Notes: generated from the sequence alone by a model not told the origin. A stretch of DNA of 64,000 nt from Ammoniphilus sp. YIM 78166 (GCF_004522215.1 NZ_SDLR01000008.1:1-64000), one strand, 5' to 3'. Positions 1 through 8,500 are shown, counted from the first letter of the stretch. Numbers and translations: made by a program.

Positions 1-16
1 CATGGTTTCTGTTCAG

Positions 17-40
17 TTTTGGAAGAGCATTCTTCCAAAA
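17..40 (+). other. Hairpin upstream of the tRNA cluster
   Basis: A perfect 10-bp stem (TTTTGGAAGA / TCTTCCAAAA, loop GCAT) lies in the leader before the first tRNA. The surrounding GTTCAGTTTTG stretch resembles the spacer or leader sequence common around Bacillota rRNA/tRNA operons, so the cluster may be the tail of an rRNA operon lying to the left. No rRNA sequence is visible in the window. Confidence 0.4.
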
Positions 41-96
41 ATTTAGTATTGAAGAGCTTGTCTCTACATGCTATATTGTTAACTAGTTAGTCTTAA

Positions 97-172
97 GGGG
101 CATTAGCTCAGCTGGGAGAGCGCTACACTGGCAGTGTAGAGGTCAGCGGTTCGATCCCGCTATGCTCCACCA
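97..172 (+). tRNA. tRNA-Ala (GGC)
   Basis: Cloverleaf with acceptor stem GGGGCAT/ATGCTCC, anticodon GGC in the loop between CTACACT and AGTGTAG, a TTCGATC T-loop and an encoded 3' CCA. First of seven tandem tRNA genes. Confidence 0.97.
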
Positions 173-185
173 AATTTCATATTAT

Positions 186-260
186 TCCTCAGTAGCTCAA
201 TGGTGGAGCAACCGGCTGTTAACCGGTAGGCTGGCGGTTCGAGTCCGTCCTGAGGAGCCA
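186..260 (+). tRNA. tRNA-Asn (GTT)
   Basis: Acceptor stem TCCTCAG/CTGAGGA, anticodon GTT in the loop CTGTTAA, T-loop TTCGAGT, discriminator G and encoded CCA. It is 13 nt after tRNA-Ala. Confidence 0.97.
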
Positions 261-265
261 GAAGT

Positions 266-356
266 AGAGAGGTGTCCGAGTGGTCGAAGGAGCACGATTG
301 GAAATCGTGTATACGTGATGAGCGTATCGAGGGTTCGAATCCCTTCCTCTCTGCCA
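266..356 (+). tRNA. tRNA-Ser (GGA)
   Basis: Class II tRNA of 91 nt with a long variable arm, acceptor stem AGAGAGG/CCTCTCT, anticodon GGA, discriminator G and encoded CCA. The long variable arm supports the Ser identity. Confidence 0.96.
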
Positions 357-361
357 TATAT

Positions 362-452
362 GGAGAGTTACCCAAGAGGCCGAAGGGGACGGTTTGCTAA
401 ACCGTTAGAGTGGGCAACTGCTGCGAGGGTTCGAATCCCTCACTCTCCGCCA
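362..452 (+). tRNA. tRNA-Ser (GCT)
   Basis: Second class II tRNA with a long variable arm, acceptor stem GGAGAGT/ACTCTCC, anticodon GCT in the loop TTGCTAA, discriminator G and encoded CCA. Confidence 0.96.
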
Positions 453-459
453 TCCTTAA

Positions 460-535
460 GCTCCTGTAGCTCAGTCGGTAGAGCGCATCCATGGTAAGGA
501 TGAGGTCGCAGGTTCGATTCCTGTCGGGAGCACCA
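460..535 (+). tRNA. tRNA-Thr (GGT)
   Basis: Acceptor stem GCTCCTG/CGGGAGC, anticodon stem CATCC/GGATG with loop ATGGTAA (anticodon GGT), T-loop TTCGATT and encoded CCA. Confidence 0.96.
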
Positions 536-566
536 GGCTCTCGATATGATAGTTTCATAGTTAAAT

Positions 567-643
567 GGCGGTGTAGCTCAGCTGGCTAGAGCGTTCGGTT
601 CATACCCGAAAGGTCGGGGGTTCGATTCCCTCCGCCGCTACCA
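567..643 (+). tRNA. tRNA-Met (CAT), elongator type
   Basis: Acceptor stem GGCGGTG/CGCCGCT, anticodon CAT in the loop TTCATAC, encoded CCA. The body looks like Bacillus elongator tRNA-Met as I remember it. The 1-72 pair is G-U rather than the C-A mismatch of an initiator. A lysidine-modified Ile2 tRNA cannot be excluded from the anticodon alone. Confidence 0.93.
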
Positions 644-646
644 AAT

Positions 647-720
647 AGGGGCATAGTTTAACGGTAGAACTGAGGTCTCCAAAACCTCCAGCGTGGGTTC
701 GATTCCTACTGCCCCTGCCA
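647..720 (+). tRNA. tRNA-Trp (CCA)
   Basis: Acceptor stem AGGGGCA/TGCCCCT, anticodon CCA in the loop CTCCAAA, discriminator G and encoded 3' CCA. It is only 3 nt after tRNA-Met and is the last tRNA of the cluster. Confidence 0.96.
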
Positions 721-737
721 TTCATACATGAAGAGAT

Positions 738-759
738 AAACCGCTTAGGCGGTTTTTTT
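738..759 (+). terminator. Terminator of the tRNA cluster
   Basis: Stem AAACCGC/GCGGTTT with loop TTAG, running directly into a seven-T tract. It ends the polycistronic tRNA transcript. Confidence 0.9.
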
Positions 760-838
760 GTATGTATCTCTAAGTTTGTACGATGCTCACGAAAATTTGT
801 TTTGCTCACGGAAAGATGGTCGATTCTCACGAAACCGA

Positions 839-1030
839 GCATTTTGCTCCCAAACCGGTAATGATTCCAGGACCTCGCTCACAGATTGGGAGTGATTTTG
901 GTCTACTTTTTCTAAGAGCAATCTAACTTTAGTTTAGAGCCTTCAATCACAAGCTGCTTTTTTAAGTATTTTCTATCATCCCATGCCCGTACCGGGTTCG
1001 GGTGCTCACCAAATTTCTGATTTGCTTACA
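839..1030. repeat. Long repeat, copy A
   Basis: It shares several collinear blocks with copy B about 240-250 bp downstream: TTTTGCT..AAACCGG, ATGATTCCA, GACCTCGCTCA, GATTGGGAGT, TTTTGGTCTACTT and TAAGAGCAATCT. The offset changes from 240 to 248 bp because copy B carries an 8-nt insertion after GACCTCGCTC. Confidence 0.75.
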
Positions 1031-1078
1031 TACCTGGAACAGCTCCAAATAACCAGTCCACTTTGATCAAGAAACTAA

Positions 1079-1310
1079 GGATTTTGCTTCAAAACCGGTA
1101 ATGATTCCAAGACCTCGCTCAGCTTTTTTGAGATTGGGAGTAATTTTGGTCTACTTGTTCTAAGAGCAATCTAAACTTCGGGTTAGAGTATCTAATTTTT
1201 AACCTGCTTTTTTTAGTAATTCCGCTTTTTTTTATGATATTTGTCCGATCCTGGACCCCATTACTGGCGTCCGGGTCCGGATGCTCACAAAATTTTTGAT
1301 TTACTCACGG
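1079..1310. repeat. Long repeat, copy B
   Basis: Diverged tandem copy of 839-1030 with the same blocks in the same order. Its end (CGGATGCTCACAAAATTT.TGATTTACTCA) matches the end of copy A near 996-1030 at a larger offset, so the tail of copy B is longer. Confidence 0.75.
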
Positions 1311-1569
1311 AAAAGTGGCGTTTGCTCACGAGTTGGTATCGTTTGTTCACGTACCTGTAACCATTCCAGCTAATCTCGCGGGTTTGGTCACGATACTCGG
1401 GGAATTGCTCCCGAACTCGTAATGGATACAATTAAGATGGAGTCACTTGCTTTACTTTTTCTCGGGAAGCGATCGGGCATCCCGGATCACCCTGTGATCA
1501 AGCACCAACTTTAATGCCGGGGATTTTCATATAAACTCAGAATGATTCCAGAATTTGGAGCGCCTGAGT

Positions 1570-1673
1570 TACCGTAAGCCCGCGTTTTGTGCCCTGAACT
1601 TGGCAGATCGCTCGTTAGAGGTACCGTAAGCCCGCGTTTCGTGCCCTGACCCTAGCGGATCGATTTATACCTG
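1570..1673. repeat. Tandem 52-bp repeat, two copies
   Basis: Copies at 1570-1621 and 1622-1673 both start TACCGTAAGCCCGCGTTT, continue with GTGCCCTGA and contain a GATCG at the same place. The first half is almost identical and the second half has drifted. Confidence 0.75.
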
Positions 1674-1949
1674 TATGCTCACCGGTTTCTTCCGTTTGTC
1701 CACAAGTAAGTAAGCGATCCTCACCTACTCGAGCGATTTCAGATATCTCCTTAAATAGTGCCTCAATCGTGCATTTTGCTCCCAATCCGATAATCAATCC
1801 AACTAGCACTAGCTCCGCCTCTTTCTCAACAAACATTGATACTCCCTTACTCTAGATCCATTTACTTATTTCTTCCTTTATCATGCATTTAGACTTCAAC
1901 AGGGGATAGAGTCGTGATAAGATAATGAAATGAATGAAATGGATAAGGT

Positions 1950-4352
1950 TTGCAAAAAAGGATGTGGCTTGATTTGAAGAAGTGGTGGAAGAAAATCTCC
2001 GATGCATTCGGATCTAATAATGAAGAACCTGATTTAGAAACAGCACACCATGAGAAAGAACCGATAGCTGAACGTTTCAGGCCCGAGGTTCAGGTCAGAA
2101 CAAGGACTATCTATCCGAAGGGGGCTCCAGGTGCCTCTCCTTTTCGTTTTCCGATGATTCCGGATGAAGTGAGATTTCAAGAGCCAAGAGTGGCACCAAT
2201 TCCTTCAACTGCTAGACCAGCACAGCCAGTGCCAGCAGAACCACCTAGGAGAATGGCCGAGCGTAGGCCAGTACAGCACCAGCCGAAGAAAGCTACCGAG
2301 CCTAGGCCCGCTCCTGCACAAGCCCCAGCTCCATCGAAAGAGAAGGTATCCTTCAAGCCAACGGTGATCGTGTCTCCTATCTATGGGACTATGAAAACTG
2401 AGCAGAGTACCTCAAGGACGATGGATGGCTTTATCCATACGGGTAAAAGAGAGATGCAAGTGGAACCTCCTCAAGCTCCAGATACTCCATCTTTAAGGAC
2501 GAGCAATGAGCCTGTAACACAGTCTTTGCCTGTAGCTCAGCCTATACCCGTTACGAACTCTAAAAAGGATGAAGTCCCAGAAGTAAAAGTTCTGAAAGTA
2601 GAACCACCACAAGCAGAGCCGGTACTGGCTATTACCGAAGTAGAAGTGCAAGCTGTTACTTTCGAGGTGGAGAAAGAAGCTCATACGCCTACTCAACCGT
2701 TCAACCCAGTGGTTTCAATCCCTCAGGCACAACCTCAACCTGTTATGATCCCTATGGAAAAAACGATCGTTGAACCAACTGTGATTGAACCGCCTGCGAG
2801 TATTCAGGCGATCCCTCAGGCTTTAACGTATTTTAAACAAAATCAAGAAATACCAGTAGAATCTCATCAACCGACTGCCCCGGCTACTTTCTATTCATCG
2901 ACAGGGGCAAGACCGGTTCCACCTGCAGCTAGTATCACGGAAACCTATCAGTTGCCTCATTTTCACCTTTTACGGAAAGAACCTCCTCAGCAGGGAGATG
3001 ATGATGGGTTCACGGATGAGCAAATTGAAAAACTCACTGTTGCTCTGGAGAATTTTCATGTTAGTGCCGATGTGATTGGGGTGGTGAAGGGGCCGACGGT
3101 GACGCGCTATGAATTACAGCCCGCACCAGGGGTGAAGGTGAATAAGTTCACGAATTTGATTGATGATATTAAGCTGGCTTTGGCAGCTAAAGATATTCGA
3201 ATGGAAGCACCGATACCGGGACGTTCTGCTATAGGGATTGAAGTTCCTAATGAGAAGGCTGCTCCTGTTTTTATTCGTTCGATACTCGAATCCGAGGAGT
3301 TTAGATCGAACCCGTCTCCGTTAGCGGTAGCGTTAGGAAAGGATATTGGTGGAATGCCGATCGTTGGCGACTTGAAGAAAATGCCGCACGGATTGATTGC
3401 AGGGTCAACAGGGTCTGGTAAAAGTGTGTGCATCAATTCAATTCTAGTTAGTCTTATGTATAAGGCTAAGCCTTCGGAGGTAAGGCTGATCCTGATTGAT
3501 CCTAAAGTGGTTGAGTTAGCTCCTTATAATCATATTCCACATCTGCTCACTCCTGTGGTAACAGATCCTAAGCAAGCGACAGCTGCTCTTCGATGGGCCG
3601 TGGAGGAGATGGATGGACGATATGAAAAGTTTGCTGATAAAGGCGCAAGAGATATTGAGCGATACAATCAATTGGCTCAGCAAGAGGGGCTAGAGAAGCT
3701 TCCTTACATTGTCATTATTATTGATGAGCTTGCGGACCTTATGATGGTGGCACCTGGAGATGTAGAGGAGGCCATCTGTCGCATTGCCCAGAAAGCTAGA
3801 GCGTGTGGGATCCATTTGCTTGTAGCTACGCAACGACCTTCCGTTGATGTAATAACCGGTTTGATTAAAGCCAACATCCCTTCTAGAATCGCTTTTGCTG
3901 TGTCATCAGGCGCAGATTCCCGTACGATATTGGATATGGGCGGCGCCGAGAGATTGCTTGGGAAGGGGGACATGCTCTATTACCCAAGCGGTATGGCTAA
4001 GCCCGTTCGCTTGCAAGGGAACTTTGTATCGGATGATGAGATTGAATCCATTGTCGATCATGTTAAAAAGCAGCAGAAGGTCCAGTACGTCTTTGATAAA
4101 GAAGAGCTGTCCCGAGCTGTACATTCCAGTTCAGACAATGAGGACGAGTTATTTGAAGACGCGCTTTTGTTTGTCGTGGAACAAGGGCAAGCTTCAGCGT
4201 CCTCGCTACAGCGAAGATTCCGTATTGGATATAACCGAGCTGCGCGATTAATTGATATGATGGAAGCAGAAGGGTTTATTTCTGGACAGTCCGGAAGTAA
4301 GGCCAGGGAAGTTTTGATCACAGAAGAAGATTACAGAAACATGTTTGGCTAA
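1950..4352 (+). CDS. sftA: FtsK/SpoIIIE-family DNA translocase, SftA type
   Basis: ATP-driven dsDNA pump that clears chromosomal DNA from the closing septum. There is no N-terminal membrane segment, which separates it from SpoIIIE/FtsK and points to soluble SftA of Bacillus. Residues about 60-330 form a Pro/Gln/Glu-rich linker. The alpha/beta motor follows with Walker A GSTGSGKSVC near residue 488 and Walker B VIIIDELADLM near 592. The C-terminal winged-helix gamma domain (about 715-800) should read KOPS/SRS-like DNA. It is 800 aa against about 950 in B. subtilis SftA (from memory); the linker is the variable part. The start is uncertain: TTG 1950 has its Shine-Dalgarno only 1 nt away and ATG 1962 is the alternative. 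The stop overlaps the convergent L,D-transpeptidase by 4 nt. Confidence 0.9.
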   Translation: MQKRMWLDLKKWWKKISDAFGSNNEEPDLETAHHEKEPIAERFRPEVQVRTRTIYPKGAPGASPFRFPMIPDEVRFQEPRVAPIPSTARPAQPVPAEPPRRMAERRPVQHQPKKATEPRPAPAQAPAPSKEKVSFKPTVIVSPIYGTMKTEQSTSRTMDGFIHTGKREMQVEPPQAPDTPSLRTSNEPVTQSLPVAQPIPVTNSKKDEVPEVKVLKVEPPQAEPVLAITEVEVQAVTFEVEKEAHTPTQPFNPVVSIPQAQPQPVMIPMEKTIVEPTVIEPPASIQAIPQALTYFKQNQEIPVESHQPTAPATFYSSTGARPVPPAASITETYQLPHFHLLRKEPPQQGDDDGFTDEQIEKLTVALENFHVSADVIGVVKGPTVTRYELQPAPGVKVNKFTNLIDDIKLALAAKDIRMEAPIPGRSAIGIEVPNEKAAPVFIRSILESEEFRSNPSPLAVALGKDIGGMPIVGDLKKMPHGLIAGSTGSGKSVCINSILVSLMYKAKPSEVRLILIDPKVVELAPYNHIPHLLTPVVTDPKQATAALRWAVEEMDGRYEKFADKGARDIERYNQLAQQEGLEKLPYIVIIIDELADLMMVAPGDVEEAICRIAQKARACGIHLLVATQRPSVDVITGLIKANIPSRIAFAVSSGADSRTILDMGGAERLLGKGDMLYYPSGMAKPVRLQGNFVSDDEIESIVDHVKKQQKVQYVFDKEELSRAVHSSSDNEDELFEDALLFVVEQGQASASSLQRRFRIGYNRAARLIDMMEAEGFISGQSGSKAREVLITEEDYRNMFG

Positions 4353-4807
4353 GGTATGATGCGCACTTTGGTTCTTAGCGGGATGTGGCGGAAAAGCCAT
4401 TCAACATCCCTGTTTCTCATCCGGATACAACCCTGGCTAGCATATCGACCGATGGAACTCGGGTCATTCGTTCCATGAATACCATACTTATACCCATTGG
4501 TACCGGGGACATCAATCCCCAGCCAGCGAGTGCCAATCGGATTGCTTGGGTCTCCCCCTGGTATATTCTTAGGAATATACCAGGGATTTTTTACTTTCCG
4601 GATAATCTCAAACTCGCCGATAGGGGTGGCTGCCTCGGACTTTCCAGTCGCGACTGGAAAATCGTAAACAGGGACTTCGTTTAGGATCACGGTTAATTTA
4701 TTCAATGATTTATCAATAACAATGTAAACGCCTTCTTCCTGTGCGTATGAGGGAGAATACACCAGAATAGACAATGTTAAAGCAAGAAAACAAGCAAACC
4801 AGCGCAA
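4349..4807 (-). CDS. L,D-transpeptidase, YkuD domain, secreted
   Basis: Peptidoglycan cross-linking or modifying enzyme of 152 aa. A signal peptide (hydrophobic residues 6-22, AYA-like cleavage at SYAQ) is followed at once by a single YkuD domain with the catalytic motif: His111 in GIHGTN and Cys127 in SQGCIRMRN. There is no LysM domain, so it is a minimal form. The start is a TTG with GAGGTGG about 7 nt upstream. The upstream stretch also holds the divergent promoter of the TAXI transporter operon. In spore formers such enzymes act in the spore cortex or the vegetative wall; which applies here is not shown. Confidence 0.9.
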   Translation of the reverse strand: MRWFACFLALTLSILVYSPSYAQEEGVYIVIDKSLNKLTVILNEVPVYDFPVATGKSEAATPIGEFEIIRKVKNPWYIPKNIPGGDPSNPIGTRWLGIDVPGTNGYKYGIHGTNDPSSIGRYASQGCIRMRNRDVEWLFRHIPLRTKVRIIP

Positions 4808-4826
4808 TTTTTTACCACCTCGACAT

Positions 4827-4855
4827 TTGATAAAAGAGCCAAATTATAGTAAAAT
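4827..4855 (+). promoter_or_regulatory. Sigma-A-type promoter of the TAXI/TRAP operon
   Basis: TTGATA (4827-4832), 17-bp spacer, TAAAAT (4850-4855), 40 bp before the receptor gene. On the opposite strand TATAAT at 4843-4848 may serve the L,D-transpeptidase gene, but its -35 is poor. Confidence 0.7.
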
Positions 4856-4895
4856 CTCTAACGAAATATAAAAATTTTTCAAAGGGGGTAAAGTT

Positions 4896-5933
4896 ATGAA
4901 GAAAAAGAGTATGTTTTCCATGTTAGTATTAACTCTTGTCTTCGCATTATTTGCAGTAGCTTGTGGCGGAGGTAACCAAGCCCAACCGCAACAGCCTGCA
5001 GAACAGCCTGCTGAGCAACCGGCTCAACCTGAAGCACCAAAAGGCGAAACGCCAGATTCCATTATCATTGCTACAGGTGGGACATCTGGTACTTATTATC
5101 CACTTGGTGGAGGTATGGCTCAAATCTTTACCGACAAAGCTGGCGTTAACTCTTCTGCACAAAGTACAGGTGCTTCCGTAGAGAACATGCGTTTAATTAA
5201 GGACGGACAAGTAGATCTTGCCTTTACTCAAGGCGATATTGCTGATTATGCTTCTAAAGGTACAGTCATGTTTACAGAAGGTGGCAAGATCGAGAATCTA
5301 GCGGCTATTGCCTCTCTTTATAACGAGACCGTACAAATTATCGTAGCAAAAGATAGTGCCATTAAGTCTGTTGAAGACCTTAAAGGCAAGCGCGTTTCTG
5401 TAGGAGCTCCTGGTAGTGGTACAGAAGCTAATGCTCAACAAGTGCTTGAAGCCTACGGCCTAACCTTTGATGATTTAGGTAAAGCTGATCGTTTAGCTTT
5501 TGGAGAGTCTTCTAGCTTTATTCAAGATGGAACACTAGATGCAGCGTTTGTAACAGCAGGTACTCCTACTGCAGCGGTTAATGAATTAGCAGCAACAAAA
5601 GGTGTTCGTGTAATCAACATTGACGATACACATCTTGCTCAGATCATTGAGAAGTATCCATACTACGCTGAACAAACCATTCCTGCTGGTACTTATCCAG
5701 GATTTGATGAAGAGGTTAAAACAGTAGCGGTTAAAGCACAGTTGGTTGTTCGAGCTGAATTGGATGATACACTTGTGTACAACATGACGAAGGCCCTATT
5801 CGAGAACTTAGACCAAATGAAAACGGTCCACGCTAAGGCTGGAGAGATTGACTTGGCTAAAGCTCTAGAAGGTGTTAGCTTAGAAGTTCACCCAGGTGCT
5901 GCGAAGTATTTTGAAGAAAAAGGCGTAAAATAA
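4896..5933 (+). CDS. TAXI-family TRAP transporter solute receptor, lipoprotein
   Basis: Extracytoplasmic substrate-binding protein of a TRAP transporter. Signal peptide with lipobox FAVAC (Cys about 23), then a Pro/Gln/Glu-rich tether (about 28-50), then the TAXI domain beginning SIIIATGGTSGTYYPLGG, the family's typical opening. 345 aa. RBS AAGGGGG just before ATG. It is the first gene of a three-gene operon with a DUF1850 protein and a fused TRAP permease, the standard TAXI arrangement. TAXI ligands are often glutamate, 2-oxoglutarate or other carboxylates, but nothing here fixes the ligand. Confidence 0.93.
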   Translation: MKKKSMFSMLVLTLVFALFAVACGGGNQAQPQQPAEQPAEQPAQPEAPKGETPDSIIIATGGTSGTYYPLGGGMAQIFTDKAGVNSSAQSTGASVENMRLIKDGQVDLAFTQGDIADYASKGTVMFTEGGKIENLAAIASLYNETVQIIVAKDSAIKSVEDLKGKRVSVGAPGSGTEANAQQVLEAYGLTFDDLGKADRLAFGESSSFIQDGTLDAAFVTAGTPTAAVNELAATKGVRVINIDDTHLAQIIEKYPYYAEQTIPAGTYPGFDEEVKTVAVKAQLVVRAELDDTLVYNMTKALFENLDQMKTVHAKAGEIDLAKALEGVSLEVHPGAAKYFEEKGVK

Positions 5934-5946
5934 GATCAGTGAGGTA

Positions 5947-5968
5947 GGGAGGTGTATTTTGACCTCCC
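5947..5968 (+). other. Intercistronic stem-loop overlapping the DUF1850 start
   Basis: GGGAGGT (5947-5953) pairs with ACCTCCC (5962-5968). The left arm contains part of the Shine-Dalgarno region and the GTG start at 5952. There is no T-tract, so it is more likely an mRNA processing, stability or translation-control hairpin than a terminator. Confidence 0.55.
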
Positions 5969-6494
5969 TTCTGCTATTATCCATATGAAAATAAAGGTTG
6001 CATTCACCATTCTATTCCCTTTGCTCATCTTATTTCTCGCTTGGCCCACTCAGCTCGCTCTGACGATTACAGACGGAAAAAGCGGCCAGCAAAGATTCGC
6101 AGTCCCTATGGAATTGGAAGATTCTTTTGGTATAGAATTTGTTCATTCCATCCATAAAACGCCGGTTATCGAAGAATACTATATAGATGAACAATTAGAT
6201 ATTGTCTTGGATCAAGTAATTTACGAATCCTATGGCGTAGGCATGCCTTCTACTATAGAGCCGGGTCAGACTTATAAGCAGGAAAATGGAAAATATATTA
6301 TAAGCAATATTCAAAGACGCCTAAAGTTTATTGATTTGGCGATTGGTCAAATGGTGGCCAACCACCAATTAAAAATACACAACCGTAAGGTCCCTTTTTC
6401 ACAAATTAATCCTCCGGGGAGCTGGGTCCGTATACAAGTAAAAAATGTATCCCTTTTAACGATATGGAAAGGTGAATGGGAATATGGAAAATGA
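5952..6494 (+). CDS. DUF1850 protein of a TAXI/TRAP operon
   Basis: 180-aa protein with one N-terminal hydrophobic segment (about 14-36) and an extracellular beta-rich domain containing the F.H.SIHKTPVIE.Y motif typical of DUF1850. This family occurs almost only between TAXI receptors and fused TRAP permeases; its role is unknown, perhaps in handing over substrate. GTG 5952 has GAGG 7 nt upstream. ATG 5985 would give MKIKVAF with a more typical N terminus but no obvious RBS, so the start is undecided. The 3' end overlaps the permease gene. Confidence 0.82.
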   Translation: MYFDLPSAIIHMKIKVAFTILFPLLILFLAWPTQLALTITDGKSGQQRFAVPMELEDSFGIEFVHSIHKTPVIEEYYIDEQLDIVLDQVIYESYGVGMPSTIEPGQTYKQENGKYIISNIQRRLKFIDLAIGQMVANHQLKIHNRKVPFSQINPPGSWVRIQVKNVSLLTIWKGEWEYGK

Positions 6495-8439
6495 CAAAAA
6501 GGCTCTTGCGGACACAGCTATGTCTGACGAGCAAGTCAAAGAAATGCTTTCAAAATATGATAAAGAATCTTCTTACAGGGATCTTAAAGGGGCGATGGGA
6601 TGGGTTGTGACCATCTTGGCTATCACGTTCTCCCTTTATCAGCTGTACATATCTATCTTTCCTCCTCCGCCGGCTCAAGTTCACCGCTCCATACACTTGG
6701 CTTTTGCGTTGGGGCTTATCTATCTGTTATATCCCGCAACAAAAAAAGGGACGCGAAAAAAGGTTCCCATACTTGACGGGATTCTCGCTGTTCTTGCGAT
6801 CTATGCCAGCTTATATTGGTATTTTAACTTTGATCAGCTAATTACCCGAATTGGTGCCTTTAATCAACAAGACTATATCTTCGGTGGGATCGTCATCCTC
6901 TTGGTGTTAGAAGCTACTCGCAGAGTAGTAGGGATTCCGATCGTAGTGATCGCAACGATCTTTCTCTTGTATGCTCTTTATGGGAACCATTTACCCGGCT
7001 TCTTAACCCACCGAGGAGTTTCTATCGAACGTTTAATCGGTCACATGTATTTTACGTTAGAAGGGATCTTGGGAACTCCACTAAGCGTATCAGCAACCTT
7101 CATCTTCCTCTTCCTGTTGTTTGGGGCTTTTTTAGAGAAGACCGGAGTTGGTGCCTATTTTAATGAATTGGCCATGGCCGTAGCGGGAAGAAGGGTAGGG
7201 GGACCGGCTAAGGTTGCCATCTTTTCAAGCGCCCTACAGGGGACCATAAGCGGAAGCTCCGTGGCTAACGTCGTAACCTCAGGCTCCTTTACGATACCGA
7301 TGATGAAGCGGCTGGGCTATCGTAAAGAGTTTGCCGGTGGGGTAGAGGCAGCATCTTCCACCGGTGGACAATTAATGCCTCCAATCATGGGTGCCGCTGC
7401 GTTTTTAATGGCTGAATTCACGAATACCCCATACTGGGACATCGCCAAAGCAGCGGCCATTCCAGCGATCCTATATTTCACTGGGATTTGGATCATGGTT
7501 CACTTTGAGGCCAAGCGAATTGGGCTTCGTGGCTTAGCCAAAGAAGAGATGCCGGATAAGAAAGAGGTTTTGAGACGATCCTACCTCTTATTGCCCATCC
7601 TAGCTATCATCGGGTTCTTAATGGCAGGTGTTTCGCCAACTAGAGCAGCATTATATGGAATTTTAACAACAATTATTGTAGGGGCTTTCCGTAAGGAAAC
7701 GAGAATGTCTCCTCGCGATATCCTTCAGGCCTTAGAAAATGGAGCAAGAGCAGCGCTTGGGGTTGCTGCAGCTACAGCCACAGCTGGTATGATCGTAGGA
7801 GTGGTGACCTTAACAGGAGTAGGCTTAAAGTTTGCCAATGGATTGTTATCCTTCTCTGGTGGAATCGTATTGTTGACCTTGTTCTTCACCATGATTGCCT
7901 CTATCATTCTCGGGATGGGTACGCCAACAACTGCAAACTATATCATCACTTCTACCATAGCAGCTCCAGCCATTATCGCTTTGGGTGCCCCAACTTTGTC
8001 TGCACACATGTTTACGTTTTACTTTGGGATCGTGGCAGACATTACGCCGCCCGTGTGTCTAGCTGCCTTTGCCGCTGCAGGGATAGCCAAATCAAGTCCC
8101 ATGCGAACGGGACTCAATTCAACTAAGCTGGCGATTGCCGCCTTTATTATCCCGTACATTTTTGTCCTATCCCCTGAGCTCCTTCTTATCGATACAACAA
8201 TAGGCGAATCTCTATTTGTTATCATGACGGCCACAGTCGGTATGTTGGGAATCAGCGCAGGATTAATCGGATATTGGATGGATCATATGAAGGTATGGGA
8301 AAGAATTTGGGCGATTTCTGCTGGACTTTGCTTGATTGTACCGGGACTATGGACGGACACATATGGCCTAGGCTCTTTGGCTCTAATATTTGCCTTGCAG
8401 GTCATGAATTCAAGAAAGAAGAAAATGGCTGTACAATAA
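6484..8439 (+). CDS. TRAP transporter fused permease, 4TM/12TM type
   Basis: Membrane component of the TAXI-type TRAP system, 651 aa, with the small DctQ-like and large DctM-like parts in one chain. After a soluble N terminus (about 1-35) come many hydrophobic segments. The DctM-like core shows GTISGSSVANVVTSGSFTIP near residue 260 and GMGTPTTANYI near 480. It probably imports an organic acid using a cation gradient. ATG 6484 is preferred over GTG 6472 because AAAGG lies about 12 nt upstream of it. It overlaps the DUF1850 gene by 11 nt, indicating coupled translation, and is followed by a strong terminator. Confidence 0.93.
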   Translation: MENDKKALADTAMSDEQVKEMLSKYDKESSYRDLKGAMGWVVTILAITFSLYQLYISIFPPPPAQVHRSIHLAFALGLIYLLYPATKKGTRKKVPILDGILAVLAIYASLYWYFNFDQLITRIGAFNQQDYIFGGIVILLVLEATRRVVGIPIVVIATIFLLYALYGNHLPGFLTHRGVSIERLIGHMYFTLEGILGTPLSVSATFIFLFLLFGAFLEKTGVGAYFNELAMAVAGRRVGGPAKVAIFSSALQGTISGSSVANVVTSGSFTIPMMKRLGYRKEFAGGVEAASSTGGQLMPPIMGAAAFLMAEFTNTPYWDIAKAAAIPAILYFTGIWIMVHFEAKRIGLRGLAKEEMPDKKEVLRRSYLLLPILAIIGFLMAGVSPTRAALYGILTTIIVGAFRKETRMSPRDILQALENGARAALGVAAATATAGMIVGVVTLTGVGLKFANGLLSFSGGIVLLTLFFTMIASIILGMGTPTTANYIITSTIAAPAIIALGAPTLSAHMFTFYFGIVADITPPVCLAAFAAAGIAKSSPMRTGLNSTKLAIAAFIIPYIFVLSPELLLIDTTIGESLFVIMTATVGMLGISAGLIGYWMDHMKVWERIWAISAGLCLIVPGLWTDTYGLGSLALIFALQVMNSRKKKMAVQ

Positions 8440-8450
8440 GAATGGATTCA

Positions 8451-8482
8451 AAGCACTGTAATATTTTACAGTGCTTTTTTCT
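8451..8482 (+). terminator. Terminator of the TAXI/TRAP operon
   Basis: Perfect 11-bp stem AAGCACTGTAA/TTACAGTGCTT with loop TATT, followed by T-rich sequence. Confidence 0.93.
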
Positions 8483-8500
8483 TTTTCTATAACAAATCAA

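Larger units (their letters stand above)
760..1949. repeat. 1.2-kb non-coding region of degenerate repeats
   Basis: No credible gene is visible here. The region is built from diverged copies of a short unit close to TTTTGCTCCCAAACCGG followed by TAATGATTCCAG. Clear copies are at 839-870 and 1079-1110, more decayed ones near 1342-1369, 1393-1418, 1524-1551 and 1771-1802. Shorter GCTCACG(G/A)A units occur near 783, 801, 822 and 1321. The longest open frame (1615-1836, minus) runs through these repeats and has no ribosome binding site. It could be decayed mobile or repeat-family DNA, or a regulatory region of unknown type. Confidence 0.6.

Noticed and set aside
162..497. Plus-strand open frame of 111 codons across the tRNA genes
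   Set aside because: It runs through four tRNA genes with intact cloverleafs and has no ribosome binding site.
1615..1836. Minus-strand frame of 73 codons in the repeat region
   Set aside because: It overlaps the 52-bp tandem repeat and the last copy of the TTTTGCTCCC unit, lacks an RBS, and its sequence resembles no protein.
760..1949. CRISPR array
   Set aside because: The repeats are diverged, unevenly spaced and without unique spacers of equal size, and there are no cas genes.
3895..4251. Plus-strand frame of 118 codons inside sftA
   Set aside because: It is fully inside a well-supported motor-domain gene in another frame and has no protein-like pattern.
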